From contig JBKHBT010000048.1 of the NCBI GenBank assembly GCA_046542255.1, positions 1 to 23,176 on the forward strand: DNA of 23,176 nt, in the 5' to 3' direction. The notes under the pieces are model-generated. The model was not told the DNA's origin. It searched no databases and saw nothing but the letters and a program-made list of their open reading frames with translations. Of the stretch, positions 6,824 to 15,312 are shown piece after piece (the stretch's first letter is position 1; every line of letters starts with the position of its first letter). This DNA comes from JBKHBT01 sp046542255. Its GTDB lineage: Bacteria > UBP14 > UBA6098 > JBKHBT01. Position numbers and translations under genes: made by a program.

Positions 6824-9583
6824 ATGATGATGAGAAGAAATTACATTTTTTGTTTTTTAGCTTTTATTTCGCTGACTTTTGGCCAGGTTATGCTTTCGCC
6901 AATACCACAGCATGCGCCATTAGTCGAAACCGGTGATTCGCCATTTAGAACTGGCGGCAACAAACTCATCGCTAATCCAGGATTACTTCCGGCTTATTAT
7001 CAATCGCAGATATATGCACGTTATGAGAAAATGTATTGGGGTATAGACAATCTCTCGGAAGCATCATTGGCAGCAAATTACAGCCTTACCAATATGGCAG
7101 CCGGCATGACGATGAATACTTTCTCACAAAATATGATGACTGAAACCACCATTCGTATGATGTATGGCCAGAGAATCGGGCAGGCAAGCAGCATCATGCG
7201 TGAGGAAAATAAACTGGGAACTTTCGCTGGAATTATGACAACTATCCATCTAAGAGCTTATAACCAGGACAATTTTCAGCTCGAAGACCCGGATGATCCG
7301 TTGCTTTCTGATGGACTTAGCAAATTCAATATCTCCGCTGGCATCGGGCTTTTCATGCGTGAAGAATGGGGCGAACTTTTCATGGCTGCAACAGAGCTGA
7401 ACCAGCCCAACATGGCTCTCGATGAAGATGTTCAGGACAGGATACCGATGTCTATACAAATGGGAAGCAATATTCCTGTTTTCGATAAAATGCTTCTCTC
7501 ACCACTTGTGAGCTGGCATCCGGTTTACGAAGATATGGCGAAAGATTTCTCCGCTTCTCTGGCAATGTCATATATTGTTACTGACGGCATCACTGTCAGG
7601 TTTGGCGGCGGAAATGACGAGCTTTCTTTCAAAGGAAGCTATCAATTCGAGGAGAGAAAAGGCCTATTTGTAACCTATGAAGCCGAGTATCCGCTACACG
7701 GAATACAGAATACCAGCCATAAATTCGGAGTTGGCTATCGCCTCGAACCGCCACCACCGCTTTACCCAGATTTAGTCATAAAAGAGATTAATATAGAGGG
7801 AACGCCGATTCCTGCAAAAGAGAACAAGATTCTAATACAAGTAAAAAATAAAGGCAGAAGGCCGGCATCTGGATATAAAATTGCCGTGTTTATCGATGGA
7901 AAACTCTATGAGACAATCGATGGCAATAAAACCGATGCAGGCGGTGATTCTTATGCCAATATTGTCTGGACTCCAGATGAAGAGGGTGATTTCAGGATAG
8001 TAGCTCGAGTCGATGACGATGGTACTACTTACCCGAAATATAATGGAGATATACTCGAATTAGATGAAGAGAACAATGAAGCAAGTACCCAAAGAAAGAT
8101 ATTTGGCAAGCCGAGTCTCGATATAGATGTCGAGAAAAAGCAATTCCGGCTCACTCAGCTAATATCGATCACCGAAGATGAGCCAATGATCCCACTGGTT
8201 TTCTTCGAAAAATATTCTTCGGAAATCGACTCACGTTTTGAGCAAATGCTCCGTGTTGTCGCAAAAAGGATTTCACGTAATCCCAATGCCACTCTCGTAA
8301 TCTACGGATATTACAGCAGTGATGAAGAAATGGGCCAGGAATTAGCAGAAAAACGCGCTAATAATATCAGAAACTGGCTGGTTAATTTCGACCCTGAACT
8401 TGATTATCGTGTTTTTATCTCAAGGTCCCATCAATACGATAAACCAAGAGCCGTCAAAGAAAAATTCCAGGGAACCAGGGATGGTAGGATTTATACAGCC
8501 CAGGAAAATAGGCGCGCAAAAATAGATGTCCAGTCGAAAAGCGAATTTAGCAAAAGCTTCAATAACATCGAAGATATTACTGAACAAGAAATCCAAAAAG
8601 CCAGAGAAATTCTCGAGCATAATCCCGACTATGATCTGATCCTTCAGGGAGATAATCTGGAAGAGTGTATAGATAAGGAGAAATTGCTGCTTTCGAGACT
8701 CGGAAATAAATATAAAGATAAAATATTCAGCCAGACAACCGATAATTTCGAAAATGGAAATTGTAAGCTTACTGCCATAGCATCAGGAATAATTTTTAAA
8801 CCGATAAGAAGAATGAGCAAGGCGGATGACTATATTATAGATAAAGAATGGGATGAGGCGTTTATCAACCTAAAGCCGAAATCAGAAACAGATATCCAGC
8901 AATTTGAAGTCGAAATTCATGACATGAATGGCAATATTGTCCAGAGCAAAACCCTATCTGGCGATAAAAGATCAAAAAGCTGGAATTGGCGCGATAGAAC
9001 CGGTAAATATGCTTCACCGGAAGAGTCATTCACGGTTCATGCAGAGCTTATAGACCAATACGGCCAAAAAGCACGAGCAATATCCGATACTCTGGAAGTA
9101 GTCGTAAAAAACAAAAGCGATGTCAAAGAAAAGCTCATCCTATCACAGTTTACATTTGCTGGCGCTAAATCAGAGATCGATTACGGGGCATCGAGAGTAG
9201 AATATCTCGCAAGAAGGCTTATAGATATGATAGAGGATGAATCTGGCGGCAAGATACTTGTCAGTGGCCATACTGATGTCGTGGGCGTTGCAAATAGCCA
9301 TCTGCGACTTTCTAATGAAAGAGCACAGGAGCAGGGAAGGCTGTTTAGAAAATACCTTCGACATATTCTTGATTTACCAACCGATGAAGCATTGACCGAC
9401 TGGTTTAAGCGCAATAACTTCGATTTCGTAATGAAAGGATTCGGTTCACAAAGGCCATATACGATAACAAGACGCCAGGATGGTTTTGAAAAAGAGATTA
9501 CCATAGGCGATAATGAAAAGCCCGAAGGACGTATTGCCAACAGGCGTGTGGAGATTGAATTTATTCCCAGTGGAGCAAATTAA
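6824..9583 (+). CDS. PorP/SprF-like barrel fused to CARDB, OmpA, FlgD/Ig-like and second OmpA domains
   Basis: The product has 919 residues. Domains in order: signal peptide ~1-20; PorP/SprF-like beta-barrel ~25-306 ('NPGLLPAYY' near the start, 'YEAEYPLHGIQNTSHKFGVG' at the end); CARDB-like Ig domain ~315-425; OmpA-like domain ~455-568 ('LVIYGYYSSDEE', 'ENRRAKIDV'); linker; FlgD/Ig-like segment ~690-765; C-terminal OmpA-like domain ~770-915 ('SGHTDVVG', 'LSNERAQ', 'NRRVEIEF'). In Bacteroidota, PorP and the OmpA protein PorE are separate partners that anchor type IX components to the outer membrane and peptidoglycan. Here one chain seems to hold both roles. Starts at 6824, 6827 or 6830 (ATG-ATG-ATG) are equally possible after GGTGAT; upstream codons lack a site. 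A T9SS role is inferred, helped by the neighbouring cargo genes. Confidence 0.75.
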   Translation: MMMRRNYIFCFLAFISLTFGQVMLSPIPQHAPLVETGDSPFRTGGNKLIANPGLLPAYYQSQIYARYEKMYWGIDNLSEASLAANYSLTNMAAGMTMNTFSQNMMTETTIRMMYGQRIGQASSIMREENKLGTFAGIMTTIHLRAYNQDNFQLEDPDDPLLSDGLSKFNISAGIGLFMREEWGELFMAATELNQPNMALDEDVQDRIPMSIQMGSNIPVFDKMLLSPLVSWHPVYEDMAKDFSASLAMSYIVTDGITVRFGGGNDELSFKGSYQFEERKGLFVTYEAEYPLHGIQNTSHKFGVGYRLEPPPPLYPDLVIKEINIEGTPIPAKENKILIQVKNKGRRPASGYKIAVFIDGKLYETIDGNKTDAGGDSYANIVWTPDEEGDFRIVARVDDDGTTYPKYNGDILELDEENNEASTQRKIFGKPSLDIDVEKKQFRLTQLISITEDEPMIPLVFFEKYSSEIDSRFEQMLRVVAKRISRNPNATLVIYGYYSSDEEMGQELAEKRANNIRNWLVNFDPELDYRVFISRSHQYDKPRAVKEKFQGTRDGRIYTAQENRRAKIDVQSKSEFSKSFNNIEDITEQEIQKAREILEHNPDYDLILQGDNLEECIDKEKLLLSRLGNKYKDKIFSQTTDNFENGNCKLTAIASGIIFKPIRRMSKADDYIIDKEWDEAFINLKPKSETDIQQFEVEIHDMNGNIVQSKTLSGDKRSKSWNWRDRTGKYASPEESFTVHAELIDQYGQKARAISDTLEVVVKNKSDVKEKLILSQFTFAGAKSEIDYGASRVEYLARRLIDMIEDESGGKILVSGHTDVVGVANSHLRLSNERAQEQGRLFRKYLRHILDLPTDEALTDWFKRNNFDFVMKGFGSQRPYTITRRQDGFEKEITIGDNEKPEGRIANRRVEIEFIPSGAN

Positions 9584-9610
9584 ACCCAAAGATCATGTAT
9601 TTGACTCAAG

Positions 9611-9843
9611 TTCTTGAAGTATCTATAAATATGTGCAAGGACAACAAATCTCATCGAGCACTTAAATAGCCAAATCAAGCACCGAACCAAGGTATTAACA
9701 TCTTTGCCAATGCAGACTCATGTATAAGATATGTTTCGGCATTATTGCAGGAGTTCGATGAAGAATGGCAAACTGGGCGAAGATATATGGTAGTAGAAGA
9801 AGAAAAAGAAAAAAACGCACCGAATGAAAGAAGAAATGTTTGA
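9611..9843 (+). pseudogene. IS256-family transposase, decayed C-terminal remnant
   Basis: Translated piecewise, this stretch gives the conserved tail of IS256/Mutator transposases. 'ARTTNLIEHLNSQIKHRTKV' (9635-9694) corresponds to the family's 'RTTN-IERLN-EIKRRT-V'. After a shift at about 9692-9699 comes 'NIFANADSCIRYVSALLQEF' and 'DEEWQTGRRYM', matching 'FPN..S.LRLV.ALL.E..EEW.TGR.Y'. A TAA at 9626-9628 and a one-base loss at the shift break the frame. The true stop would be TGA 9841-9843. The DDE catalytic part is absent, so the element is dead. It starts within 30 nt of the end of the 919-residue gene. I could not define terminal inverted repeats. Confidence 0.8.
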
Positions 9844-9933
9844 CAATATTTAAGCAGTAAAGTCAAGCAAAACGGAGCAAATAGAGGCAACGGTGGCATG
9901 AAAAAGAAATTACAGAAAAATAACACCTGGCCT

Positions 9934-9963
9934 TAAAAAAAAGGCGGCCATATAGGCCGCCTT
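9934..9963 (-). terminator. Rho-independent terminator after the glycine-rich surface protein gene
   Basis: A 9-bp perfect stem (AAGGCGGCC 9941-9949 with GGCCGCCTT 9955-9963) has a 5-nt loop and, on the minus strand, is followed by a run of T. It lies 28 nt past the stop codon. There is no T-run on the plus side, so it acts only leftwards. Confidence 0.85.
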
Positions 9964-9990
9964 CAATTACTAATTATGAATTATCAAAAA

Positions 9991-12636
9991 TCAAGAACCA
10001 CAATCTCCAGTAGGGCAGAATGTAACCGTAACTTGTCCATGTCCAGATTGGACTCCTGCAGTATTGCTCTGATTTGTACCATCATTATATGAGCCGCCAC
10101 CGCCAGCAGCCAGATAACCGGTATCATCGTGCAATGCGCTTCCGCCGCCGGAATATCCACCGCCGCCGCCGGCTCTGTCCCAACCCGTAGCGTCACTTGA
10201 ACCTCCACCGCCAAAACCGCCGAAGTGTCCGCCATCGCCACCTACACCGCCAGAGACAAATGCTTGTCCACCAGATGCATTAGATCCTGAAGCTCCACTG
10301 CCGGAGAGGCCTCCTCCGCCACCGAGATAGGAATATCCGTCATTGCCGCCGCCTGAGCCCCCTGTTCCAGGTGTTCCGCAGTAAGTATAGCAATATGTCG
10401 TTCCGCCAGAAGTTTCAGTTCTGCCATGTTGGTCTCTTGTGGTTGTAGTGGCAGCTCCAGCTCCTCCACCAGCAATTATTAATGGCCCATCAGATGATGT
10501 TGTAACAAATGAGCCACCACCTCCACCGGTGTAATTATATCCGGAACCACCGCCGCTCTGGCCGACCAAAATCTTCAAAACATCGCCTTCAGTGAGATCA
10601 AAATCGCCTCTCATTCTTGCGCCTAGACCGCCGCGAGTACCGCCACCTTCTGCGCCCCATGCTTCTATTCTATAAGTTCCTGTTCGTGGCACAGTCCAAA
10701 GCTGAATTCCCTGTGAACCCATGCTCAAATATGTATCGTCCCAGCTTGTAGAATAAGAACTTCTGCATTGCGTCAGAGTTGGGCCAGTTCGCCCTGAAGC
10801 ACCACAATTTGTGAATGTATGAGAAACGAAATCATATAGTCCAGAACTGACTGTCAATGTTGCCGCTGAAGATGTATCTGCAGGTGAACAAGTGCCCGAA
10901 ACGATGCAGCGATATTGATAACCGTCCATGCTGGCTGTTGTTGAGCCAATACTATAGCTATTTGTCGCAGAACCGACATTCGACCAGCCCGAACCGCCAT
11001 CGGTGCTCTGCTGCCACTGATATGTTAATCCATCACCAGATGCTGAGACGCTAAAGCTTGCCGCATCATCTTCATCGACAGAAACCGAGCTAGGGTCAGA
11101 AGCTATAGTGGGCGCAGCCATCATATTTACTGTGAAACACCTTGCCGAAGAAGTACCACAGCTATTGGATGCCTGTACACAAACATCGCCACCACTGGAG
11201 CTGAAATCAACATCGATGGAAGTAGTACCATCGCCAGATGATATACTCGCGCCAGATGGAACTGTCCAGGTATAATCGGTTGCCTCTGCAACTTCAGAAA
11301 TAGAATAGGTTACACTAGTTTCGCCAGGGCAGACATCGGATGTGCCTGTTATTGTGCCCGGAGTCGAAGGTGTCCAGGTCATATTGACTGTTATACACTC
11401 CGGGTCTGAAATGCCGCAAGAATTCTCTGTCCGAACACATATCTCCCCAGGTGAAGTTGCATAGTTTACTGTGATAGTAGGCGTAGAAGAGCCTGATACG
11501 ATTGATGCGCCCGGCGGAACTGTCCACGAGTAATTGGTAGCATCTGGGACGGTTGCAATATTATATGATACTCCGGTCTCGCTTTGGCATACCAGAGTAG
11601 GGCCAGTAATGGAGCCGGGTGATGTTGGGCGATTTATTGTAACTGCCATGCAAGAACTTGCAGATTCGCCACAAGAATTTAATGCTGAAACGCAAATATC
11701 TCCATCGGTATTACCAAACATGACGCGAATCGAATTTGTACCGCTTCCTGTCAATATGCTTGAACCAAATGGCAATGTCCAGCGATAATAGGTTGCGTCT
11801 TCGATTGGAAGTGTAGAATAGGATGTCCCAGGTTCTCCAGAACATGCAAGAGAATTTCCATCGATAAAAGTTGGTGCGGGTGGTGCGGATGTGCATGGGT
11901 CAGAACCTTCGCTGGTAACATTAACATCATATCTTATATATATAGTATCATCGGTTGCAGACTCTGTAATCTCTGTCGCTTCGCCTGGAATAAAACGCAT
12001 ATGATCGACTCTTCCGGTAACATTTGCACTCGAAGATACTGATTGAACAGCATTTCCATCGACTGTAAGATCTGTAATATCTCCAGTTTCATCAATATAG
12101 TAAAGATGGCCATCCGTTTCATCTACAAAAATCTTACCAAAACCATCGCTAAACGATGGTGCAGAAGTCTGTTCTTCGAGGCTAACGGAACCTTCGACAG
12201 TCACCTTTTCATTAGGATCGCCGGCGCCGACAACCATTCTATCAGAACGGACAGCAATATCATTGCCAGTCTCGCCGATTATAAGGCCCATATCCATCTC
12301 ATCCATCGGTTCTGCCTCGCGGCGAAGAGATGAGCCAGTATTTATTGCTATTCGATCACTGGAAAGCCTTTCGCCATCTATGATCAATTGTGCATATACA
12401 ATTTCATGGCCCAAATCCATATCTCTGACTGTGGATTCGATATCGATATCTGGATTGCCACCTGTGAAATGGACTCGTCCGTAATTATTGGTCCATAAAA
12501 GCTCGCCACCAGAGGAGCTATCATAGATTTCAATAGTCAAATTATGATCTCCATCGAGTGGTGTTCGAGTTAACGGTGTCTGTGCAAAAATTGTAATTGC
12601 AATTAACAGACTAAATAAAATTCCTGTTGTTTTCAT
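9991..12636 (-). CDS. Large secreted protein: three PKD-like repeats, Ig-like domain, ALK-type glycine-rich domain
   Basis: The start is ATG 12636, with GGAGG 5 nt before it, giving 881 residues; the open frame reaches 12660 without a site. Signal peptide 1-19 ('GILFSLLIAITIFAQ'). Residues 20-250 are an unrecognised N-terminal region beginning 'TPLDGDHNLTIEIYDS'. Three PKD/SprB-like repeats follow at ~252-336, 338-420 and 422-505, each with 'G....C.GE....Y......A..Y.W..P.G..I..G' and a paired 'NSCG' motif. An Ig-like domain lies at ~508-597 ('TYQWQQSTDGGSGWS'). Residues ~601-881 match the glycine-rich domain of ALK/LTK receptors: 'CGASGRTGPTLTQC', 'WTVPRTGTYRIEAWGAEGG', 'LKILVGQSGGG', 'LIIAGGGAGA'. 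No sorting domain closes the protein, so its export route is unclear. An adhesin or matrix role is an inference. Confidence 0.8.
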   Translation of the reverse strand: MKTTGILFSLLIAITIFAQTPLTRTPLDGDHNLTIEIYDSSSGGELLWTNNYGRVHFTGGNPDIDIESTVRDMDLGHEIVYAQLIIDGERLSSDRIAINTGSSLRREAEPMDEMDMGLIIGETGNDIAVRSDRMVVGAGDPNEKVTVEGSVSLEEQTSAPSFSDGFGKIFVDETDGHLYYIDETGDITDLTVDGNAVQSVSSSANVTGRVDHMRFIPGEATEITESATDDTIYIRYDVNVTSEGSDPCTSAPPAPTFIDGNSLACSGEPGTSYSTLPIEDATYYRWTLPFGSSILTGSGTNSIRVMFGNTDGDICVSALNSCGESASSCMAVTINRPTSPGSITGPTLVCQSETGVSYNIATVPDATNYSWTVPPGASIVSGSSTPTITVNYATSPGEICVRTENSCGISDPECITVNMTWTPSTPGTITGTSDVCPGETSVTYSISEVAEATDYTWTVPSGASISSGDGTTSIDVDFSSSGGDVCVQASNSCGTSSARCFTVNMMAAPTIASDPSSVSVDEDDAASFSVSASGDGLTYQWQQSTDGGSGWSNVGSATNSYSIGSTTASMDGYQYRCIVSGTCSPADTSSAATLTVSSGLYDFVSHTFTNCGASGRTGPTLTQCRSSYSTSWDDTYLSMGSQGIQLWTVPRTGTYRIEAWGAEGGGTRGGLGARMRGDFDLTEGDVLKILVGQSGGGSGYNYTGGGGGSFVTTSSDGPLIIAGGGAGAATTTTRDQHGRTETSGGTTYCYTYCGTPGTGGSGGGNDGYSYLGGGGGLSGSGASGSNASGGQAFVSGGVGGDGGHFGGFGGGGSSDATGWDRAGGGGGYSGGGSALHDDTGYLAAGGGGSYNDGTNQSNTAGVQSGHGQVTVTFCPTGDCGS

Positions 12637-12720
12637 GCAAACCTCCAAATTAATTTTCATTTACAATTTAATAAAAAAAGAAAATGAATCCAAGTATATA
12701 TAAAATATTAATCGTAAATT

Positions 12721-12747
12721 AAAAAAGCGGCCATTCCGACCGCTTTT
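12721..12747 (-). terminator. Rho-independent terminator after clpC
   Basis: AAAAGCGG (12723-12730) pairs with CCGCTTTT (12740-12747) across a 9-nt loop. On the minus strand it is followed by T6 (12721-12726). It lies 26 nt past the clpC stop. The run of T on the plus side would also let it stop rightward transcription. Confidence 0.8.
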
Positions 12748-12772
12748 AAGTTCATTTATAACTAGTGAAGTA

Positions 12773-15274
12773 TCATTTCTGAGAATCCGAGCCGATTTCT
12801 TCCTTCTCTTCATCCTCAGATTCTTCACTGATTTTTTCTTTGGCCTTTTCGATATGGAAAGACATTTTCTCGTCTTTTGGGCTATCGACATCGCCGATTA
12901 TGATGCTTTCCCATGGCATTTCGCCGCTGACCACTTTGCTGGCAATCGGATTCTCTATATATTCGAGAATTGCCTGTTTGAGCGGCCTTGCGCCATTGGA
13001 TGGGTCATAGCCTTTTTTGGCAATCCATCTACGGGCTTCTGGCGTAAGGGTTATCTGAAGGCCCTTGTGCCGGAGCTGCTGATTTAGCTCATGAATCTGC
13101 AAATCGACTATTTCGATGATGCTATCCAGCGACAGAGGCTTGAATACTATCTTCTGGTCGATTCTATTGAGAAGCTCCGGGCGAAGTGTCTTTTTGAGCT
13201 GCTTTAATATGTCATTTTTGGCAGCCTGATAATCGATTTCGCCATCCTGCTCGAATCCGACCTTGGTGGCATTAACTGCCGAAGTGCCGATATTGGATGT
13301 CATGATAATTATCGTATTTTTGAAATTGATTTTATGTCCATAACTATCGGTTAATACACCGTCATCGATAATCTGCAAAAGTATATTTGCGACATCGGGA
13401 TGGCCTTTCTCGATCTCATCGAATAAAACCACGCTATATGGTTTTCTTCGGACAGATTCGGAAAGTGTTCCGCCCTCGTCGTAACCAACATATCCCGGAG
13501 GTGCGCCAATTAGCCTGGAAAGTGCAAAACTCTCGAGATATTCCGACATATCTATTCTTATCAAAGCATCTTCGCTGCCGAATAGAAATTTGGTAAGTAT
13601 CTTGGCCAGCTCGGTTTTTCCAACGCCGCTGGGGCCGAGGAAAAGGAAACTGCCTGTCGGGCGATTAGGATTTGCAAATCCAGCTCTGCTTCGGCGAATA
13701 GCATCTGCCAAAGATTTTACCGCTTCATCCTGCCCGACAAGATATTTTCCGATATTTTCTTCCATCTCGGAAAGTCTTCTGGCATCTTCTTTTTTCAGAT
13801 CGGTAACCGGAATGCCGGTAATTCTGCTGACAACCTTGGAAACCTGTGCCGAATCGACTTTCGGCCTTTCCAGGTCGCGCTTTTTCTCCCATGCCTTCTC
13901 GCGCTCTTTCAACTCGATTTTAAGATTTCTAATGCTATCTCGAAGTTCGGCAGCGAGTTCAAATTCCTGGCCGGAAATTGCCGCTTCTTTAGCTTTTTCC
14001 TTATCAGATAGCTCGATTTCGAGGTCTATGAGTGCTTTTGGCTTGACATATCCCGAAAGATTAACCATAGCGCCGGCTTCATCGAGCAGATCGATGGCCT
14101 TATCGGGCAAAAATCGTTCCGAAATAAAACGCGAAGATAAATGCACAGCAGCATCGATGGCATCATCCGTAACATGTACTTTATGGTGATCTTCGTAAAG
14201 ATGGCGAATACCTCTTAGAATTTCGATAGATTTGGAAAGATCCGGCGGGTCAACAGTAATCGTCTGGAATCGTCTTTCCAGTGCTCCGTCTTTTTCGATA
14301 TGTTTGCGATATTCTTCTAATGTGGTTGCTCCAATACATTGCAGCTCACCATTTGCCAGCATCGGCTTGAAGATATTCGATGCATCGAGTGCGCCTTCTG
14401 CTCCGCCTGCGCCGATAATCGTATGAAGCTCATCGATAAAGAGAATAATATTATCGACTTTCTCGATTTCTTTCAATACTCCCTTAAGACGTTCTTCAAA
14501 CTGTCCACGGTATTTGGTACCGGCGACCATTGCTGCGAGGTCCAGGCTGACTACTCTTTTGTTTTGGAGCAGATATGGTACTTCCTGGGCAATAATTCGC
14601 TGTGCAAGGCCTTCGACGATTGCAGTTTTGCCCACTCCAGGTTCTCCGATAAGCACTGGATTATTCTTGCGCCTTCGAGAAAGGATCTGTGCCAGCCTTT
14701 CGATTTCACGTATTCTTCCTATAACCGGGTCTAGATTGCCATTTTCGGCTTTCGTTGTTATATCTCTGCTGAACATATCCAATGTTGGCGTCGTGCTCTG
14801 GCTTTTTCCGCCGGCAGCAGCGCCGATTGGTTCAGCATGGCTATTTTGAATATCGTCGATTATTTTCTTTGCATCCGAATAGGATAGGTCGAACATGTGC
14901 AGCACCTGCGCCGCAACTGATTTGCCTTCACGAAGCATCGAAAGAAGCAGGTGTTCTGTTCCGATTTTTCGTGAGCCTGTGAGTTTGGCTTCTGGCCCGG
15001 CCTGTTCGATTACCTTATTTGCGCGTGCTGTCATTATGATGTGGCCCAAAAAGTATGTGGATTCGCTAACTTCAAGCATTTCCTCGATCGTCCGTTTTAC
15101 ATCATCTGGATCCATATGAGCTTGCAGAAGCACATCTATAGCAACACATTTTTCTTCTTTGATAATTCCTAATAGCAGGTGTTCAGTACCGATATAGGAG
15201 TGTCCGAGTCTTGCAGCTTCCTCGCGAGAATACTGCAAAATCCGTTTGAACTTTTCTGAATACATGCCATTCAT
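12773..15274 (-). CDS. clpC: ClpC-type AAA+ unfoldase (ATP-dependent Clp protease ATP-binding subunit)
   Basis: The 833 residues show the full ClpC layout. The double Clp-N domain spans ~1-145 ('IGTEHLLLGIIKE', 'IGTEHLLLSMLREG'). The first AAA+ module has Walker A 'GEPGVGKT' (210-217) and Walker B 'ILFIDELHT' (277-285). A UVR-containing middle region covers ~425-460, the hallmark that separates ClpC from ClpB's long coiled coil. The second module has 'GPSGVGKT' (547-554) and 'VVLFDEIEK' (615-623). A 'KVGF' loop near 671-674 fits the ClpP-docking motif. The tail is acidic. It unfolds damaged or regulatory proteins for ClpP, normally with adaptors such as MecA or McsB, none of which are in the window. 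The start is ATG 15274 after GGGAGG. It is probably cotranscribed with gatE (38-nt gap). No CtsR site was recognised. Confidence 0.95.
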   Translation of the reverse strand: MNGMYSEKFKRILQYSREEAARLGHSYIGTEHLLLGIIKEEKCVAIDVLLQAHMDPDDVKRTIEEMLEVSESTYFLGHIIMTARANKVIEQAGPEAKLTGSRKIGTEHLLLSMLREGKSVAAQVLHMFDLSYSDAKKIIDDIQNSHAEPIGAAAGGKSQSTTPTLDMFSRDITTKAENGNLDPVIGRIREIERLAQILSRRRKNNPVLIGEPGVGKTAIVEGLAQRIIAQEVPYLLQNKRVVSLDLAAMVAGTKYRGQFEERLKGVLKEIEKVDNIILFIDELHTIIGAGGAEGALDASNIFKPMLANGELQCIGATTLEEYRKHIEKDGALERRFQTITVDPPDLSKSIEILRGIRHLYEDHHKVHVTDDAIDAAVHLSSRFISERFLPDKAIDLLDEAGAMVNLSGYVKPKALIDLEIELSDKEKAKEAAISGQEFELAAELRDSIRNLKIELKEREKAWEKKRDLERPKVDSAQVSKVVSRITGIPVTDLKKEDARRLSEMEENIGKYLVGQDEAVKSLADAIRRSRAGFANPNRPTGSFLFLGPSGVGKTELAKILTKFLFGSEDALIRIDMSEYLESFALSRLIGAPPGYVGYDEGGTLSESVRRKPYSVVLFDEIEKGHPDVANILLQIIDDGVLTDSYGHKINFKNTIIIMTSNIGTSAVNATKVGFEQDGEIDYQAAKNDILKQLKKTLRPELLNRIDQKIVFKPLSLDSIIEIVDLQIHELNQQLRHKGLQITLTPEARRWIAKKGYDPSNGARPLKQAILEYIENPIASKVVSGEMPWESIIIGDVDSPKDEKMSFHIEKAKEKISEESEDEEKEEIGSDSQK

Positions 15275-15312
15275 ATTTTAATCCTCCCTTTTAGGGAAAT
15301 TTAGAATCTTAC

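Noticed and set aside
9675..9926. 83-codon minus-strand frame in the gap after the OmpA fusion
   Set aside because: It is the complement of the IS256 remnant; the plus-strand reading gives recognisable transposase sequence.
9984..10475. Alternative frames in the glycine-rich region giving Ala/Val- or Leu/Glu-rich protein
   Set aside because: Artefacts of repetitive GGN codons read in other frames.
12854..15119. Several long plus-strand open frames (for example 13590-14189)
   Set aside because: They lie antisense to clpC, whose motifs are complete; they are mirror frames without ribosome binding sites or recognisable protein.
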